50,741 nt of DNA from Bacteroidales bacterium (GTDB lineage: Bacteria; Bacteroidota; Bacteroidia; Bacteroidales; UBA932), in contig JAFUFP010000081.1 in NCBI GenBank assembly GCA_017469845.1, forward strand, positions 1 to 50,741. Reading direction: 5' to 3'. Shown one piece after another: positions 15,464 through 24,282 of this stretch. The notes below the pieces were generated by a model. It ran no database searches. It had not been told where the DNA came from and was given only the letters and a program-made list of their open reading frames with translations. Within the stretch, counting starts at the first letter, position 1. Every line of letters begins with the position of its first letter. The position numbers were made by a program, and so were the translations under genes.

Positions 15464-16897
15464 ATGAGCTTGGATATCAACACACGCCCTTTGACAGTGG
15501 AACAGAGGATCGCAAACCTCGAGCGCCAGAACGCCGAACTCGCCGCGGCCTACGCCCAGGCGATAGCAAACAGCAACGCTGCAGCCGCCGCTGCCGCACA
15601 GCAGGCCATGGATAAGGCCCGCCGCGAGATGCTGAATGAACTTTCCCGCCTCCAAAAGGAACTTTCCGAAAAGACTAGTGCCCAGGCGGACGTCAACCGC
15701 AAGCAGCTCCAGTCCCTGCGCGTGACCCTTGCCCGCACCTCGGAGAGCATCGCCCAGCAGATGAAGGACCTTTCACGCACCCTCGACAAGAAGATGGACA
15801 AGGGCTTCGAAGAAGTCGGAAAGTCCATCCGCAAGATGGACAATGCCCTTTCGAAACGCATCGACACCATCGGAAACGACCTTTCCTCCGTCCGCAAGGA
15901 TGTCGACGGCATCCTTTCCAAGATGGAGAAGGAGCACAAGCAGGCAAAGGAACTTGTCGGCGAGGCATCTTCGCTTCTCCGTATCGTTGAGCGCCGCTCC
16001 CCCGTCGCAAGGTACACTCCCGAGGAGCTTTCACGCATCACTTCGGAACTTTCTACCGTCGCTTCGATGGAAATCCCCGACTCTTCCGTCATCGCCCTTG
16101 TCGAGAAGCTGATCCTCGACACCCTTCGCATGGAAAACGAAGCGGTCGCCCTCAGCCTCAAGCACCAGGCGCTTCTCGCCCTCGTGGGCGGACTGATTAC
16201 CTCTCTGGAGGACTTCCTCAAGGATAACGCCAAAGTGGAGGTGACCAGCAAGGGCCGCACGGGAAGCGTCGAAGCCGACAAGTGGACCCTCGGGCAGAGC
16301 GCGAAGATCGCGGAGCGCCTTTCACAGCTTTCCGCGATCATCTCCTCGGACACCAATACTGACGGCGCTCCCCTTACCGACGAACAGGTCCTTGCGATCC
16401 AGGATGAGGTCTCCGCCCTCGGAAACGAGGCCACCGCCTCACTCGAAGGGGCCATAGCGAAGGTCCTCGACGCATGGGACCGCATCGACATCCTTTCCCA
16501 GATCGCGGCATGCCAGTCCGACATGGGAAAGGTCGTGAAGACGGAGAACGGCCGCAAGGCCATGGGAAGCCTCGGTGGCGACATCATGGACGGCTCCTTC
16601 GTCATCATGGAGGATACCCTCACCGGTGAATCCACCACCTTCATCGTGGTTCCGGGAGAGGACGGCTCACCCCGCCTCGTCATGCAGAACAATATGGAGG
16701 GAGCCACCGACAGCCAGATCGCCCTCAATACCGAACGCATCCGCTCTTCCCTCGAGCAGAAGGGCATCGGGATGCCTTCCGGAAACGGCAAGTGCCTCGG
16801 CCACAAGCCCCTTCCGGAGCTCGGTTCGGCCTCGTCACTTTCCGGAAAGAGTGGTGCTGAGGTTCTCCGCTCACGCCTTTCCCAGCAGGGCAAGTAA
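15464..16897 (+). CDS. Long coiled-coil protein of unknown function
   Basis: 477 residues. Residues 10-160 are strongly coiled-coil, Ala/Lys/Glu-rich (NAELAAAYAQAIANSNAAAA, RREMLNELSRLQKEL, DKKMDKGFEEVGKSI). A helical middle part and a Gly/Ser-rich end follow. No signal peptide or membrane segment. No known family; superficially similar in build to TelA-type proteins of Ter loci, but I do not see specific TelA sequence. Likely a scaffold or oligomeric partner for the AAA protein encoded 29 nt downstream. Confidence 0.6.
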   Translation: MSLDINTRPLTVEQRIANLERQNAELAAAYAQAIANSNAAAAAAAQQAMDKARREMLNELSRLQKELSEKTSAQADVNRKQLQSLRVTLARTSESIAQQMKDLSRTLDKKMDKGFEEVGKSIRKMDNALSKRIDTIGNDLSSVRKDVDGILSKMEKEHKQAKELVGEASSLLRIVERRSPVARYTPEELSRITSELSTVASMEIPDSSVIALVEKLILDTLRMENEAVALSLKHQALLALVGGLITSLEDFLKDNAKVEVTSKGRTGSVEADKWTLGQSAKIAERLSQLSAIISSDTNTDGAPLTDEQVLAIQDEVSALGNEATASLEGAIAKVLDAWDRIDILSQIAACQSDMGKVVKTENGRKAMGSLGGDIMDGSFVIMEDTLTGESTTFIVVPGEDGSPRLVMQNNMEGATDSQIALNTERIRSSLEQKGIGMPSGNGKCLGHKPLPELGSASSLSGKSGAEVLRSRLSQQGK

Positions 16898-16926
16898 AAC
16901 TCTCAAACCAAAAACCATCTAACGCC

Positions 16927-19900
16927 ATGGCGACATTCAAACGCTTGGAACGTCTCGACATCGACCATAGGGGCCCGCTCACGGGCGCCTATGGTTTCAC
17001 GACGGGCGAATTCTTCCTGGGGGCTGACCTGCGCACCTACAGCCGGGGTGAAGCCCTCCACGCCTACCTTGTGGAGAAGGGTTACCGTCCAGTGATCTTC
17101 TTCGACCCCGAAGCCAACGGCGGGATCTACAGCTACTCGGAGGAGCATCTTCGCGATTTCATCGACCCGGGTGCCGCTTCGGATCCCGCCCCCTCCGGGG
17201 GATGCATCCTGGAAGGGTTGGAAACTCCTTTCGGACCCATGACGGAGGACCTTGATGTGAGCACTCCCTCCGGTGGAAGCGCCCCTTCTGCTTCGGCCCA
17301 CCCCGGTATCATCCGCTTTTCTCCGGGCCGCCACTCCAGGGAATTCTTCAAGCTCAAGTCTTCGCCCGAACCCTTCCCCATGGTCCAGGCGTACACGAAG
17401 CGTTTCCCCGAAAGGAAACTCGCCTTCGTCTTCGAGAACCCCGGCAGCGTCACCGTCCAGGACCCCCTCCAGACGGCTTCCCTCGTCGAGAACATGAAGA
17501 AGTATTTCAGCGTGGACCGCTACGGCGTACGCATCATCGTGATATACCCCGAGAAGGACCTCAGGCAGCTGATCGGCGCCTTTTCGCGCGAAGTGCCGGG
17601 AAACGCGGTCTTCTATTCCCACACCATGGCGATCGAGATGGGACTCGCCGCGAAGGACAATTTCTCCGGAGGGGGCGGCGGTGACGTTTCCAAGGACGAA
17701 CTTGAGACATTCCGCCGCAACATGTTCTACCTCGGTACGCCCGAGAGTGACGAAATCACCCGCCTTCTGGCCTCGAAGAGGCATTCCGACCCTTCCTTCC
17801 GTATGGACGGCAAGACCTACGACGGAATCGTCAAGGCCTTGATTTCGGGCAACTTCAAGGTCACGAGGGACGGGAAGAAGGATTTCGCGACAGAGGAGGA
17901 CAGGACCGTTTCCGCCCTTTCCGGAATGGATTTCACCGCGCTCATAAAGGGGATCGACACCGGAGCGGCCAGGGAAAAACTCCTCTCGATGAAGGGTCAG
18001 GAGAAGGCCACGGAGGCCATCCTCCGTTTCAACCGCAACCGTATGCGCTACCGCCTCGCCCTCGAGAAAGGCCAGAAGAAGGCCAGAAAGAGGATGCACA
18101 AGGTTTACCTCGGTCCTCCAGGAACCGGAAAGACTACCGTGGCGTTCCTCGACGCACAGGACATGCGCGACATCGGTCTCCTTTCCAAGGGTCACTGCAT
18201 TCCCGCCACCGTCGGTGACCTCGAGGGGGAGTTCGTCGGGCATACCCGCGTCAAGACGCAGGCCCTGTGCGACAAGGCCAGCGGAGGAGTCCTTCTCCTT
18301 GATGAGGCCTACGGACTGTTCCAGGACGAGATGAAGGGGCCGAGCGGGTCGAACATCTACGGAAAGGAAGCCATCGAGGTCCTCATCCAGAACATGGAGA
18401 ACAATCCGGACCTCGCGATCGTCTTCCTCGGATACGAGGACGACATGAAGGGCATGATGAAGGGGAACCGCGGTCTTCCGTCCAGGATAAACTCCGACGG
18501 TTACATCCGCTTCGAGCCCTATTCCCCGGAGATCCTGTTCGACATAGCCGTCGCCCAGCTTCCCACGGAAAGGACCCCCAAGTTCGACGAGACTCTCCGC
18601 ACGGTCCTCAAGCTCGAATACGGCCAGAGGAACATCGTCACCTGGGGCAACGCCCGCGAAGCCGAGCAGATCGCCGGGGAAATCTCCGACCTCTATGAGG
18701 ACGAAGGCGGCGAAGGCCCCCTTGAGGTACGCCACATCCCCGGGGAAAGGCTCCGCCTTGTCGACGCGGAGAACCGCTCCGAAGAGGAGATCTTCGCCCC
18801 TTTGGAAGGGATCGTCGGCCTTTCTCCGGTAAAGAGTGAGATCAGGAAACTGGCGGGAAGGTTCAACGCGAACCTCATCCGTTCACGCGCGGAGGGAGAG
18901 TCGTCGATTTTCCTCGAGCCGATTTCGCTGATCTTCAGGGGAAAGCCCGGCACCGGCAAAACCACCGTCGCCAGGAAGATGGGGCAGGTCTTTTCCGCGA
19001 TGGGGATCCTTCACCCCGGAGAACTCAAGGTGGTCGCTTCCGAACAGCTCGTCAGCGAAATCCACGGCCGTACCGGGGAAAAGATAGAGAAGATGATCGA
19101 GGACAACAACGGGAACGTCATCTTCGTCGATGAGGCCTACAAGCTGTCGCGTTATCCCGAGGCCATCGACAAGCTGACCGAACTTCTCACTGACGACAAG
19201 TATCTCGGGAAGTACGCCATCATCCTCGCCGGATACACCGACGACATGAACCGCCTTCTCGCGATGAACCAGGGTCTGGCGAGCCGTTTCAAGAAGGGGA
19301 TCATTGATTTTCCGGACTACTCCGTCGATGAGCTTTGGGAAATCTTCCTCCTCAAGATCGCCGAAAGGCACTTCTCCTTTACTGACCCTTCCGCCGCCGA
19401 ACATCGTGCGAAGGAGTGGCTTGGCTCCCTTCCCGACTCCCCCGACTACGCCAACGGGCGCAAGTGCGAGCTTCTGATGACGGAGATGGAGAACAATCTC
19501 CTCGAAAGGCTAAGAAGAGAGGGCGTCAGGGTTTGGACCCCCGAGATCCTGAACCTCTTCCATCCCGAGGACATACCTTCCCCGATGGGAGGTCCCGCTC
19601 CCTCGCCCGCCGAAAGGACCGCTTCCCCTTCCCCGGGCAAGTTCATCTGCGACCTTTCACGTGAAGGGGAAGAAAACTGTGTGAGGGCGGTCAGTGACCT
19701 TTCCAAAGCGGTCGGCATCGTCGGGACTTCTTCCGGCAAGGGGACCGGCTTCGTCATCTCGGAGGGAGAGCGCCTCATAATGACATGCTACCATGTCGTG
19801 GATGGCCAGAACAATCTTACCTTCAGGCTGAATGCCCTCGGCGGGAAGGATTGCCCCTGCGAAGTGGTATGGTCAGACAGGGCGCACGACGTCGCCATTC

Positions 19901-20286
19901 TGAGGGCCGAGTCACTTCCGGAAGGGGTCATGCGCCTCAGTCTCCGCACCGGAGAAAAGGAAACGGTCCCTCCCCTTACCCCCATCATAGTGTGCGGCTA
20001 CCCATTGGGTGAGAACATATCACGTAACCTCATGATCAACAGTGGCGAAGTCAACAACCACGAAAAGGGCAAGAGGAACGCCGACGGAACGTCCTACGAC
20101 GTTTACTTCTCCTCCATCCCGGCTACCTACGGTAACAGCGGAGGCCCGGCACTTCTGCAGGGTTCGTTCGAAGTTTTCGGCCTTCTGCAGGGCGGTCTGA
20201 AAAGTGAAGGGAATTTCGGGGTGAGGATAATATCGGACCTTTCCCCGATCTTCGGCCCTTCTTCCCTCGACATTGTCGGAGGGTAG
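16927..20286 (+). CDS. Double CbxX/CfxQ-type AAA+ ATPase fused to a trypsin-like serine protease
   Basis: 1119 residues. N-terminal 1-360 are unassigned with a low-complexity Pro/Ser stretch near 75-125. AAA module 1: Walker A GPPGTGKTT near 396, Walker B GGVLLLDEAYGL near 452. AAA module 2: GKPGTGKTT near 670, VIFVDEAYKLS near 731. Both have the DEAY signature of the CbxX/CfxQ (rubisco-activase-like) family. Residues about 920-1119 form an HtrA/trypsin-like protease with His956 (TCYHVV), Asp988 (AHDVAIL) and Ser1071 (GNSGGP). No signal peptide, so the protease is cytoplasmic. Remodelling ATPase and protease in one chain suggests ATP-driven processing of a dedicated substrate. Confidence 0.85.
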   Translation: MATFKRLERLDIDHRGPLTGAYGFTTGEFFLGADLRTYSRGEALHAYLVEKGYRPVIFFDPEANGGIYSYSEEHLRDFIDPGAASDPAPSGGCILEGLETPFGPMTEDLDVSTPSGGSAPSASAHPGIIRFSPGRHSREFFKLKSSPEPFPMVQAYTKRFPERKLAFVFENPGSVTVQDPLQTASLVENMKKYFSVDRYGVRIIVIYPEKDLRQLIGAFSREVPGNAVFYSHTMAIEMGLAAKDNFSGGGGGDVSKDELETFRRNMFYLGTPESDEITRLLASKRHSDPSFRMDGKTYDGIVKALISGNFKVTRDGKKDFATEEDRTVSALSGMDFTALIKGIDTGAAREKLLSMKGQEKATEAILRFNRNRMRYRLALEKGQKKARKRMHKVYLGPPGTGKTTVAFLDAQDMRDIGLLSKGHCIPATVGDLEGEFVGHTRVKTQALCDKASGGVLLLDEAYGLFQDEMKGPSGSNIYGKEAIEVLIQNMENNPDLAIVFLGYEDDMKGMMKGNRGLPSRINSDGYIRFEPYSPEILFDIAVAQLPTERTPKFDETLRTVLKLEYGQRNIVTWGNAREAEQIAGEISDLYEDEGGEGPLEVRHIPGERLRLVDAENRSEEEIFAPLEGIVGLSPVKSEIRKLAGRFNANLIRSRAEGESSIFLEPISLIFRGKPGTGKTTVARKMGQVFSAMGILHPGELKVVASEQLVSEIHGRTGEKIEKMIEDNNGNVIFVDEAYKLSRYPEAIDKLTELLTDDKYLGKYAIILAGYTDDMNRLLAMNQGLASRFKKGIIDFPDYSVDELWEIFLLKIAERHFSFTDPSAAEHRAKEWLGSLPDSPDYANGRKCELLMTEMENNLLERLRREGVRVWTPEILNLFHPEDIPSPMGGPAPSPAERTASPSPGKFICDLSREGEENCVRAVSDLSKAVGIVGTSSGKGTGFVISEGERLIMTCYHVVDGQNNLTFRLNALGGKDCPCEVVWSDRAHDVAILRAESLPEGVMRLSLRTGEKETVPPLTPIIVCGYPLGENISRNLMINSGEVNNHEKGKRNADGTSYDVYFSSIPATYGNSGGPALLQGSFEVFGLLQGGLKSEGNFGVRIISDLSPIFGPSSLDIVGG

Positions 20287-20388
20287 AGAACACGTTTTTC
20301 CGTGGCGGGAAATCCCGGATGCGGCCTTCCGGCCGTCAAGTGAAAGAATCCCGCCCGGAAATTTTTCCGAAGAAAAGTGCATCGAAGG

Positions 20389-20421
20389 TGTAAAGTTATG
20401 CGTGAATTTTACTCTTTATTG
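20389..20421 (+). promoter_or_regulatory. Island promoter motif 5 (phospho-signalling operon)
   Basis: TGTAAA (20389-20394), 21 nt, TTATTG (20416-20421) followed by GCGAG. ATG 46 nt on. Confidence 0.75.
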
Positions 20422-20466
20422 GCGAGGAAGGGAACGACCCCTTCACCATATATAAAGGATATAGTC

Positions 20467-20733
20467 ATGAAAACAAACTCTACACAATGCCCTGTCTGCG
20501 GAGAAAGGCTCCACGGAGGAGTTTCACACTGCTGCCACTGCGGCTTCGAAATGCACTATCACACCCTCCCTGTGGACCCCGCTATCCTCGCCTTCGAAAG
20601 CGAGCGCGCCCGCCACTATGCCCTTTCCCTCGGCGGAAAGAAGGCTTCCCCCGCCAAGGAGAATATCTTCAGGAAGGGTCTCCGCTCCTTCGGAGAGTTC
20701 CTCCTCAAGGTTACCGCTCAGTCAACTGTTTAA
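20467..20733 (+). CDS. Small zinc-ribbon protein
   Basis: 88 residues from the ATG at 20467; longer frames would start inside the promoter element. Zinc ribbon CPVCGERL ... CCHCGFEMHYHT in the first 30 residues, then a short basic helical tail. The first 60 residues resemble those of the next protein (both CPVCG ... CGFE.H followed by ERAR), so the two arose by duplication; this one lacks the coiled coil and FHA part. Probably a binding partner competing for or bridging the same target. Confidence 0.7.
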   Translation: MKTNSTQCPVCGERLHGGVSHCCHCGFEMHYHTLPVDPAILAFESERARHYALSLGGKKASPAKENIFRKGLRSFGEFLLKVTAQSTV

Positions 20734-20763
20734 GTAAACCAGTCTCAACAATCAGTCCAAGCA

Positions 20764-21450
20764 ATGGCACAATCAACTTTCACCTGCCCGGTCTGCGGGC
20801 AAACGCTTTCCGCGGGAGACACCTTCTGCGGAAACTGCGGCTTCGAAATCCACATCCTCACCGAGCCCGTCTCCGAAAAGATCCTCTCCTACGAAAAGGA
20901 GCGCGCCAGGAAGTTCCGTTCTATTCTGGATGGCAACTCCTCCATGAAGACGGGACTTGAGTCCTCACTTTCCGAGGCCCGCTCCGAAGCCGAAGAAGCC
21001 AAGGAAAAGGCATCTTCCCTCGAGGAAAGGATCAAGGAGGAGCGGAAGGACCGCGAACTTCTGGAAAAGGACCTTTCCCGCGAGAAGGAGGCGAGCGCTT
21101 CCCTCAAGGAGGAAATCGACCGCCTCAAAAAGGAAAGCGTGGGCCGTAAGGAGGAAAAGCCCGTAGCCTCGCTTTTCGCGGTCAAGGGCGGCACCAGGAG
21201 GATCTATTTCCTCTACGACGGGGACAACCTCTTCGGCTCCCGTTCCTCTTCCCCCTCCTGCCAGCAGGTCAACATCTCATCATCGGGAATGGTCGGTGAC
21301 CATTTCATCGTGAAGGTCGACCGTAAGGAAGGAAGCGTGCGCGTCGAGAAGATGAAAGGTGAAGTTACCCTCCCCTCCTCCCGCCACTCCCTTTCGAACG
21401 GGGACCGCTTCACGGCCGGCAACGTCGAATTCACCCTCTTTGTAAACTGA
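20764..21450 (+). CDS. Zinc-ribbon / coiled-coil / FHA-like protein
   Basis: 228 residues: zinc ribbon with Cys8, Cys11, Cys22, Cys25; charged coiled coil about 60-135 (EAEEAKEKASSLEERIKEER); and a C-terminal FHA-like beta domain about 138-228 (YFLYDGDNLFGSRSSS, ISSSGMVGDHFIVKV, NGDRFTAGNVEFTLF). FHA domains bind phosphothreonine, which fits the kinase and PP2C phosphatase encoded downstream in the same unit. FHA call is moderate because the usual SxxH is weak. Confidence 0.65.
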   Translation: MAQSTFTCPVCGQTLSAGDTFCGNCGFEIHILTEPVSEKILSYEKERARKFRSILDGNSSMKTGLESSLSEARSEAEEAKEKASSLEERIKEERKDRELLEKDLSREKEASASLKEEIDRLKKESVGRKEEKPVASLFAVKGGTRRIYFLYDGDNLFGSRSSSPSCQQVNISSSGMVGDHFIVKVDRKEGSVRVEKMKGEVTLPSSRHSLSNGDRFTAGNVEFTLFVN

Positions 21451-21478
21451 TCCGTAAACCTCTAAAACTTCTTTCACC

Positions 21479-22303
21479 ATGGCAATGCACAACGTAGGAA
21501 CAAAGCATCCCGCCCTTCTTCTTATTCTGATCGACAATTCCGGCTCGACGAGGGCAGGTGACATCTACAAGAAAATTTTCCGCGCGGTCTACAGCCAGCT
21601 GGAGGAACTCTACTACAGCTGCGCCGTCTTCGGCAGGGTAAAGGAAAGGGTCCATGTAATCGTAATCTGCTACAATTCCGCTCCGACTACCCTTTTCGAA
21701 GGAGGGATACAGGACATCAAGGACCGTATCCTCGACCGCTACACTTCCGAAAACCTTTTCGGTGACATTCCGGACGCTTCTCCGGGAGGTCAGACCGACA
21801 TGGCGAAGGCTTTCGCCCATGCCGGAAAGGCCGTAAGGGCGTGGCTCGATCTTCAGAAGGCCAAAGGCGTTCCGGTCTATGACATCCTCGTCGAGAACGC
21901 CACCGACGGCTACCCCGAGGTTCAGGGCCTTTCTGAATCTGAGGCCCGCTCCGCCGCCCTCCGTGAAGCTTCAGCCCTCCGCTCCATAAAGACTGACGGA
22001 GAGGACCTTGTGCTTTTCAACATCCACTACGACCCTTCCAGCGGAGCCCCTACCGTTCTCACTCCCCTTTCCGACGAGGGCATCACCGACCCGGACGTAC
22101 AGTTCCTTTACGACGCCTCTTCGGTGCTTCCCGCCTCCTGGACGGAGTACGTCGGGACGAGGGACGAACTGGACTTCATCGGGAACGGAAGCCGCGCGAT
22201 GGTGTCGAACCTCAAGGACGAATCCGTCCTTGTCCACCTTTTCCACTTCGGTACGATAACGATGGTGTCAGGAGGCCGTCCCAAGGAAACTCCGAGAGTC
22301 TAA
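21479..22303 (+). CDS. TerY-like von Willebrand A protein
   Basis: 274 residues. The metal-ion-dependent adhesion site is complete: Asp19-x-Ser21-x-Ser23 (LIDNSGST), then Thr106-Asp107 (PGGQTDMAKAF). TerY-type vWA proteins lie next to a PP2C phosphatase and a zinc-ribbon kinase in the TerY-P triad described for Ter-type stress systems; exactly that order follows here. Cytoplasmic, no signal peptide. Likely the scaffold that metal-dependently binds a signalling partner. Confidence 0.8.
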   Translation: MAMHNVGTKHPALLLILIDNSGSTRAGDIYKKIFRAVYSQLEELYYSCAVFGRVKERVHVIVICYNSAPTTLFEGGIQDIKDRILDRYTSENLFGDIPDASPGGQTDMAKAFAHAGKAVRAWLDLQKAKGVPVYDILVENATDGYPEVQGLSESEARSAALREASALRSIKTDGEDLVLFNIHYDPSSGAPTVLTPLSDEGITDPDVQFLYDASSVLPASWTEYVGTRDELDFIGNGSRAMVSNLKDESVLVHLFHFGTITMVSGGRPKETPRV

Positions 22304-22321
22304 CCTCCAAAACTTCTTTCT

Positions 22322-23140
22322 ATGCCACTGAAAAACACAGTCAGGACCTTCATCCTCCCTTCCGAAGGGATGGGCCCCAGGCAATGCTCCGACCGCTTCG
22401 CGGTATCTCTCACGAAGGGGAGATACTGCGTCGCTGACGGGGTCTCCAACTCCTACTGCGGCTCCATTATGGCGGGCCTCATGTGCCTTGATTTCCTTTC
22501 GGAGAAGGCTCCGGCCTCATCCTGGAGGGAGGGGCTCGAGACTGAGCCGGGACGAAAGGAAGTGCTCTCGGCCCTTTTCGAAGAAGCCTGCTCTGAGACC
22601 GAAGCTCTCCTTCCCCCTTCGGAAAGGGAGTGGCTCAGAAGAATGAAAAAGCGCTTCGGCCACGGGGCTACCACCCTCGCCGGGATATCCCTTGAAGGCC
22701 CCCTTGTCCATTACAGCGTCAGCGGCGACAGCTGCCTATGGGTGAGGAAAACCTCCGGTGAAACCCTCTGCATCCCCATGGTGGAGTCCTTTTCCGACAG
22801 GACGGAGGCCCTCACTTCAGACTGGGCGTCGGAGGTAGGGACCTTGAGCGGAACCCTTCCACTTGAAAAAGGGTACATAGTTTTGGCGACGGACGCCCTT
22901 TCGGCCTGGATCAAAGGAATGACGGACTTGGGGGAGGATCCTTTCGGAGTTCTTTCCTCCATTCCCGATCAGGAATCCTTCGCCAGCTTTGTCAAGGACC
23001 AGCGTGACGGCCTTGGGAAAGTGACCCTACATGACGACGACGTCTGTGCCGTGATCCTGGAGGTGGAAGATCCGGAGGGGGAATTCGTCCTGGAGGGCGA
23101 ACCCTTCACCGGAAGGCTCGACGCCCTCCTTGAAGAATAG
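22322..23140 (+). CDS. PP2C-family serine/threonine phosphatase
   Basis: 272 residues. PP2C motifs in order: Asp24 (CSDRFAV), VADGVSNS with Asp39-Gly40, GATTLAGI near 117, YSVSGDSCLWV near 133, LATDALSAWI near 195 and the late metal ligands in HDDDVCAVIL near 238. It should remove phosphate from substrates of the kinase encoded next. Gap to TerY-like gene 18 nt, to the kinase gene 37 nt. Confidence 0.82.
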   Translation: MPLKNTVRTFILPSEGMGPRQCSDRFAVSLTKGRYCVADGVSNSYCGSIMAGLMCLDFLSEKAPASSWREGLETEPGRKEVLSALFEEACSETEALLPPSEREWLRRMKKRFGHGATTLAGISLEGPLVHYSVSGDSCLWVRKTSGETLCIPMVESFSDRTEALTSDWASEVGTLSGTLPLEKGYIVLATDALSAWIKGMTDLGEDPFGVLSSIPDQESFASFVKDQRDGLGKVTLHDDDVCAVILEVEDPEGEFVLEGEPFTGRLDALLEE

Positions 23141-23177
23141 ACAGTATATATGAACCGATAACGAAAAGTTCAGGCAT

Positions 23178-24230
23178 ATGAGCAGAATGAAGGACATAAT
23201 AAATGCGATGCGCTCCCCCGCCAACATGGTTGATCCTTCACTTCGGGGGTATTCACCCGTTGTGCAGGGGAAAGACATCATGAGCGCCAGCGGAGCGTAC
23301 TGCCTGGTTTTCCCTCTCAAGGGTAAATATGACTCCAAGCCCTCGAGGTGCCTTCGCCTTTGGTACACTTCGGACCGTGACATGGGAGGAATCGTATCTG
23401 AAGCCGAAAAACTCGCTTCCCTTCTTCCGGATCCTTCGGTCCCCCAGATGGGAAGGATGCGTTTTATCAGGGAGGCCCTCCGCCTTCCGGACGAAGGAGA
23501 GGTCATTCCGGGGCTTGAGATGCCCTTTCTGAACCGTTCGCTGGATTACCTTCTCTGCTCCGAAGACAAGCCGAACTCCTATGAATACTCCCTTCTGGCC
23601 TCGAACATGATGAACCTCTCTTCGGCCATGAAGGAAAGCGGAATCTCCCACGGGGACCTTTCGCCGGCCAATGTCATGGTGGGACCGGACCTTTCGTTGA
23701 CGCTCATCGACTTCGACTTTCTCCTTTGGCCCTCAAAGGGGATACGCTGCCCCCGACAGATCCTTGGAGCTGCGGACTACAATAGGCCCGACCGTGTCGA
23801 AAGCCCCCGAAGCCTTGCGGATGACCACCTTGCCGAGCAGCTTATCCACCTCAATCTTCTCGCATTCTCGAAGGACCCTTCGCTCAACAGTGCCGAAAAC
23901 ATGGGTGAAGCCACGTTTTTCGACTCTTCGGACCTTGTCTCCCCTTCCGCTTTCAGGGCTTCGGAAGGCTACAGGTTTCTCCGTGGTATGGGCGACAGTG
24001 AAGTTTCCCACTACCTTGACCGCCTCTTAGAGGCTATGGAGTGTCCCTACGGGAAGATTCCCGCCCTTTGCGATCTTGCCTACGTTCCGACCCCGAGAAG
24101 GAGATTCTTCTCCCCTATGATACCGGCGCCATATTGCCACGAGTGCGGCAGGGCGATGCGCAAGGCGGATTGGATCTACTGCCCCCATTGCGGAACGCCC
24201 AGAAGGATGATTCCCTCGGAAGCGGTGTAA
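23178..24230 (+). CDS. Protein kinase-like protein with C-terminal zinc ribbon (TerY-P kinase)
   Basis: 350 residues. Catalytic loop His158-Gly-Asp160-Leu-Ser-Pro-Ala-Asn165 and DFD (178-180) in place of DFG. The Gly-rich loop is poor and the ATP-binding Lys position appears as Arg (CLRLWY), typical of this divergent branch. C-terminal zinc ribbon CHECGRAM ... CPHCGTPRR (about 317-342). Third member of the vWA/PP2C/kinase triad. Its stop codon lies inside the next promoter element (TGTAAT at 24226-24231), so transcription units abut directly. Activity depends on whether the Arg substitution is tolerated. Confidence 0.75.
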   Translation: MSRMKDIINAMRSPANMVDPSLRGYSPVVQGKDIMSASGAYCLVFPLKGKYDSKPSRCLRLWYTSDRDMGGIVSEAEKLASLLPDPSVPQMGRMRFIREALRLPDEGEVIPGLEMPFLNRSLDYLLCSEDKPNSYEYSLLASNMMNLSSAMKESGISHGDLSPANVMVGPDLSLTLIDFDFLLWPSKGIRCPRQILGAADYNRPDRVESPRSLADDHLAEQLIHLNLLAFSKDPSLNSAENMGEATFFDSSDLVSPSAFRASEGYRFLRGMGDSEVSHYLDRLLEAMECPYGKIPALCDLAYVPTPRRRFFSPMIPAPYCHECGRAMRKADWIYCPHCGTPRRMIPSEAV

Positions 24231-24258
24231 TGAAGGGCCCCGTTTTCTTTCCTTATTG
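24226..24258 (+). promoter_or_regulatory. Island promoter motif 6
   Basis: TGTAAT (24226-24231), 21 nt, TTATTG (24253-24258). It overlaps the kinase stop codon and lies 25 nt from the next ATG. Confidence 0.75.
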
Positions 24259-24282
24259 GTGAAACGAAAAACAACATACGCC

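Noticed and set aside
15550..16893. 447-codon open frame on the minus strand
   Set aside because: Shadow of the coiled-coil gene; Ser/Arg-rich translation without motifs.
15464..16897. TelA (toxic anion resistance) protein
   Set aside because: Coiled-coil and Ter-like context fit, but no TelA-specific sequence is visible.
16903..18735. 610-codon open frame on the minus strand
   Set aside because: Lies wholly opposite the double-AAA/protease gene; composition mirrors the G+C-rich third positions of that gene and no domain is recognisable.
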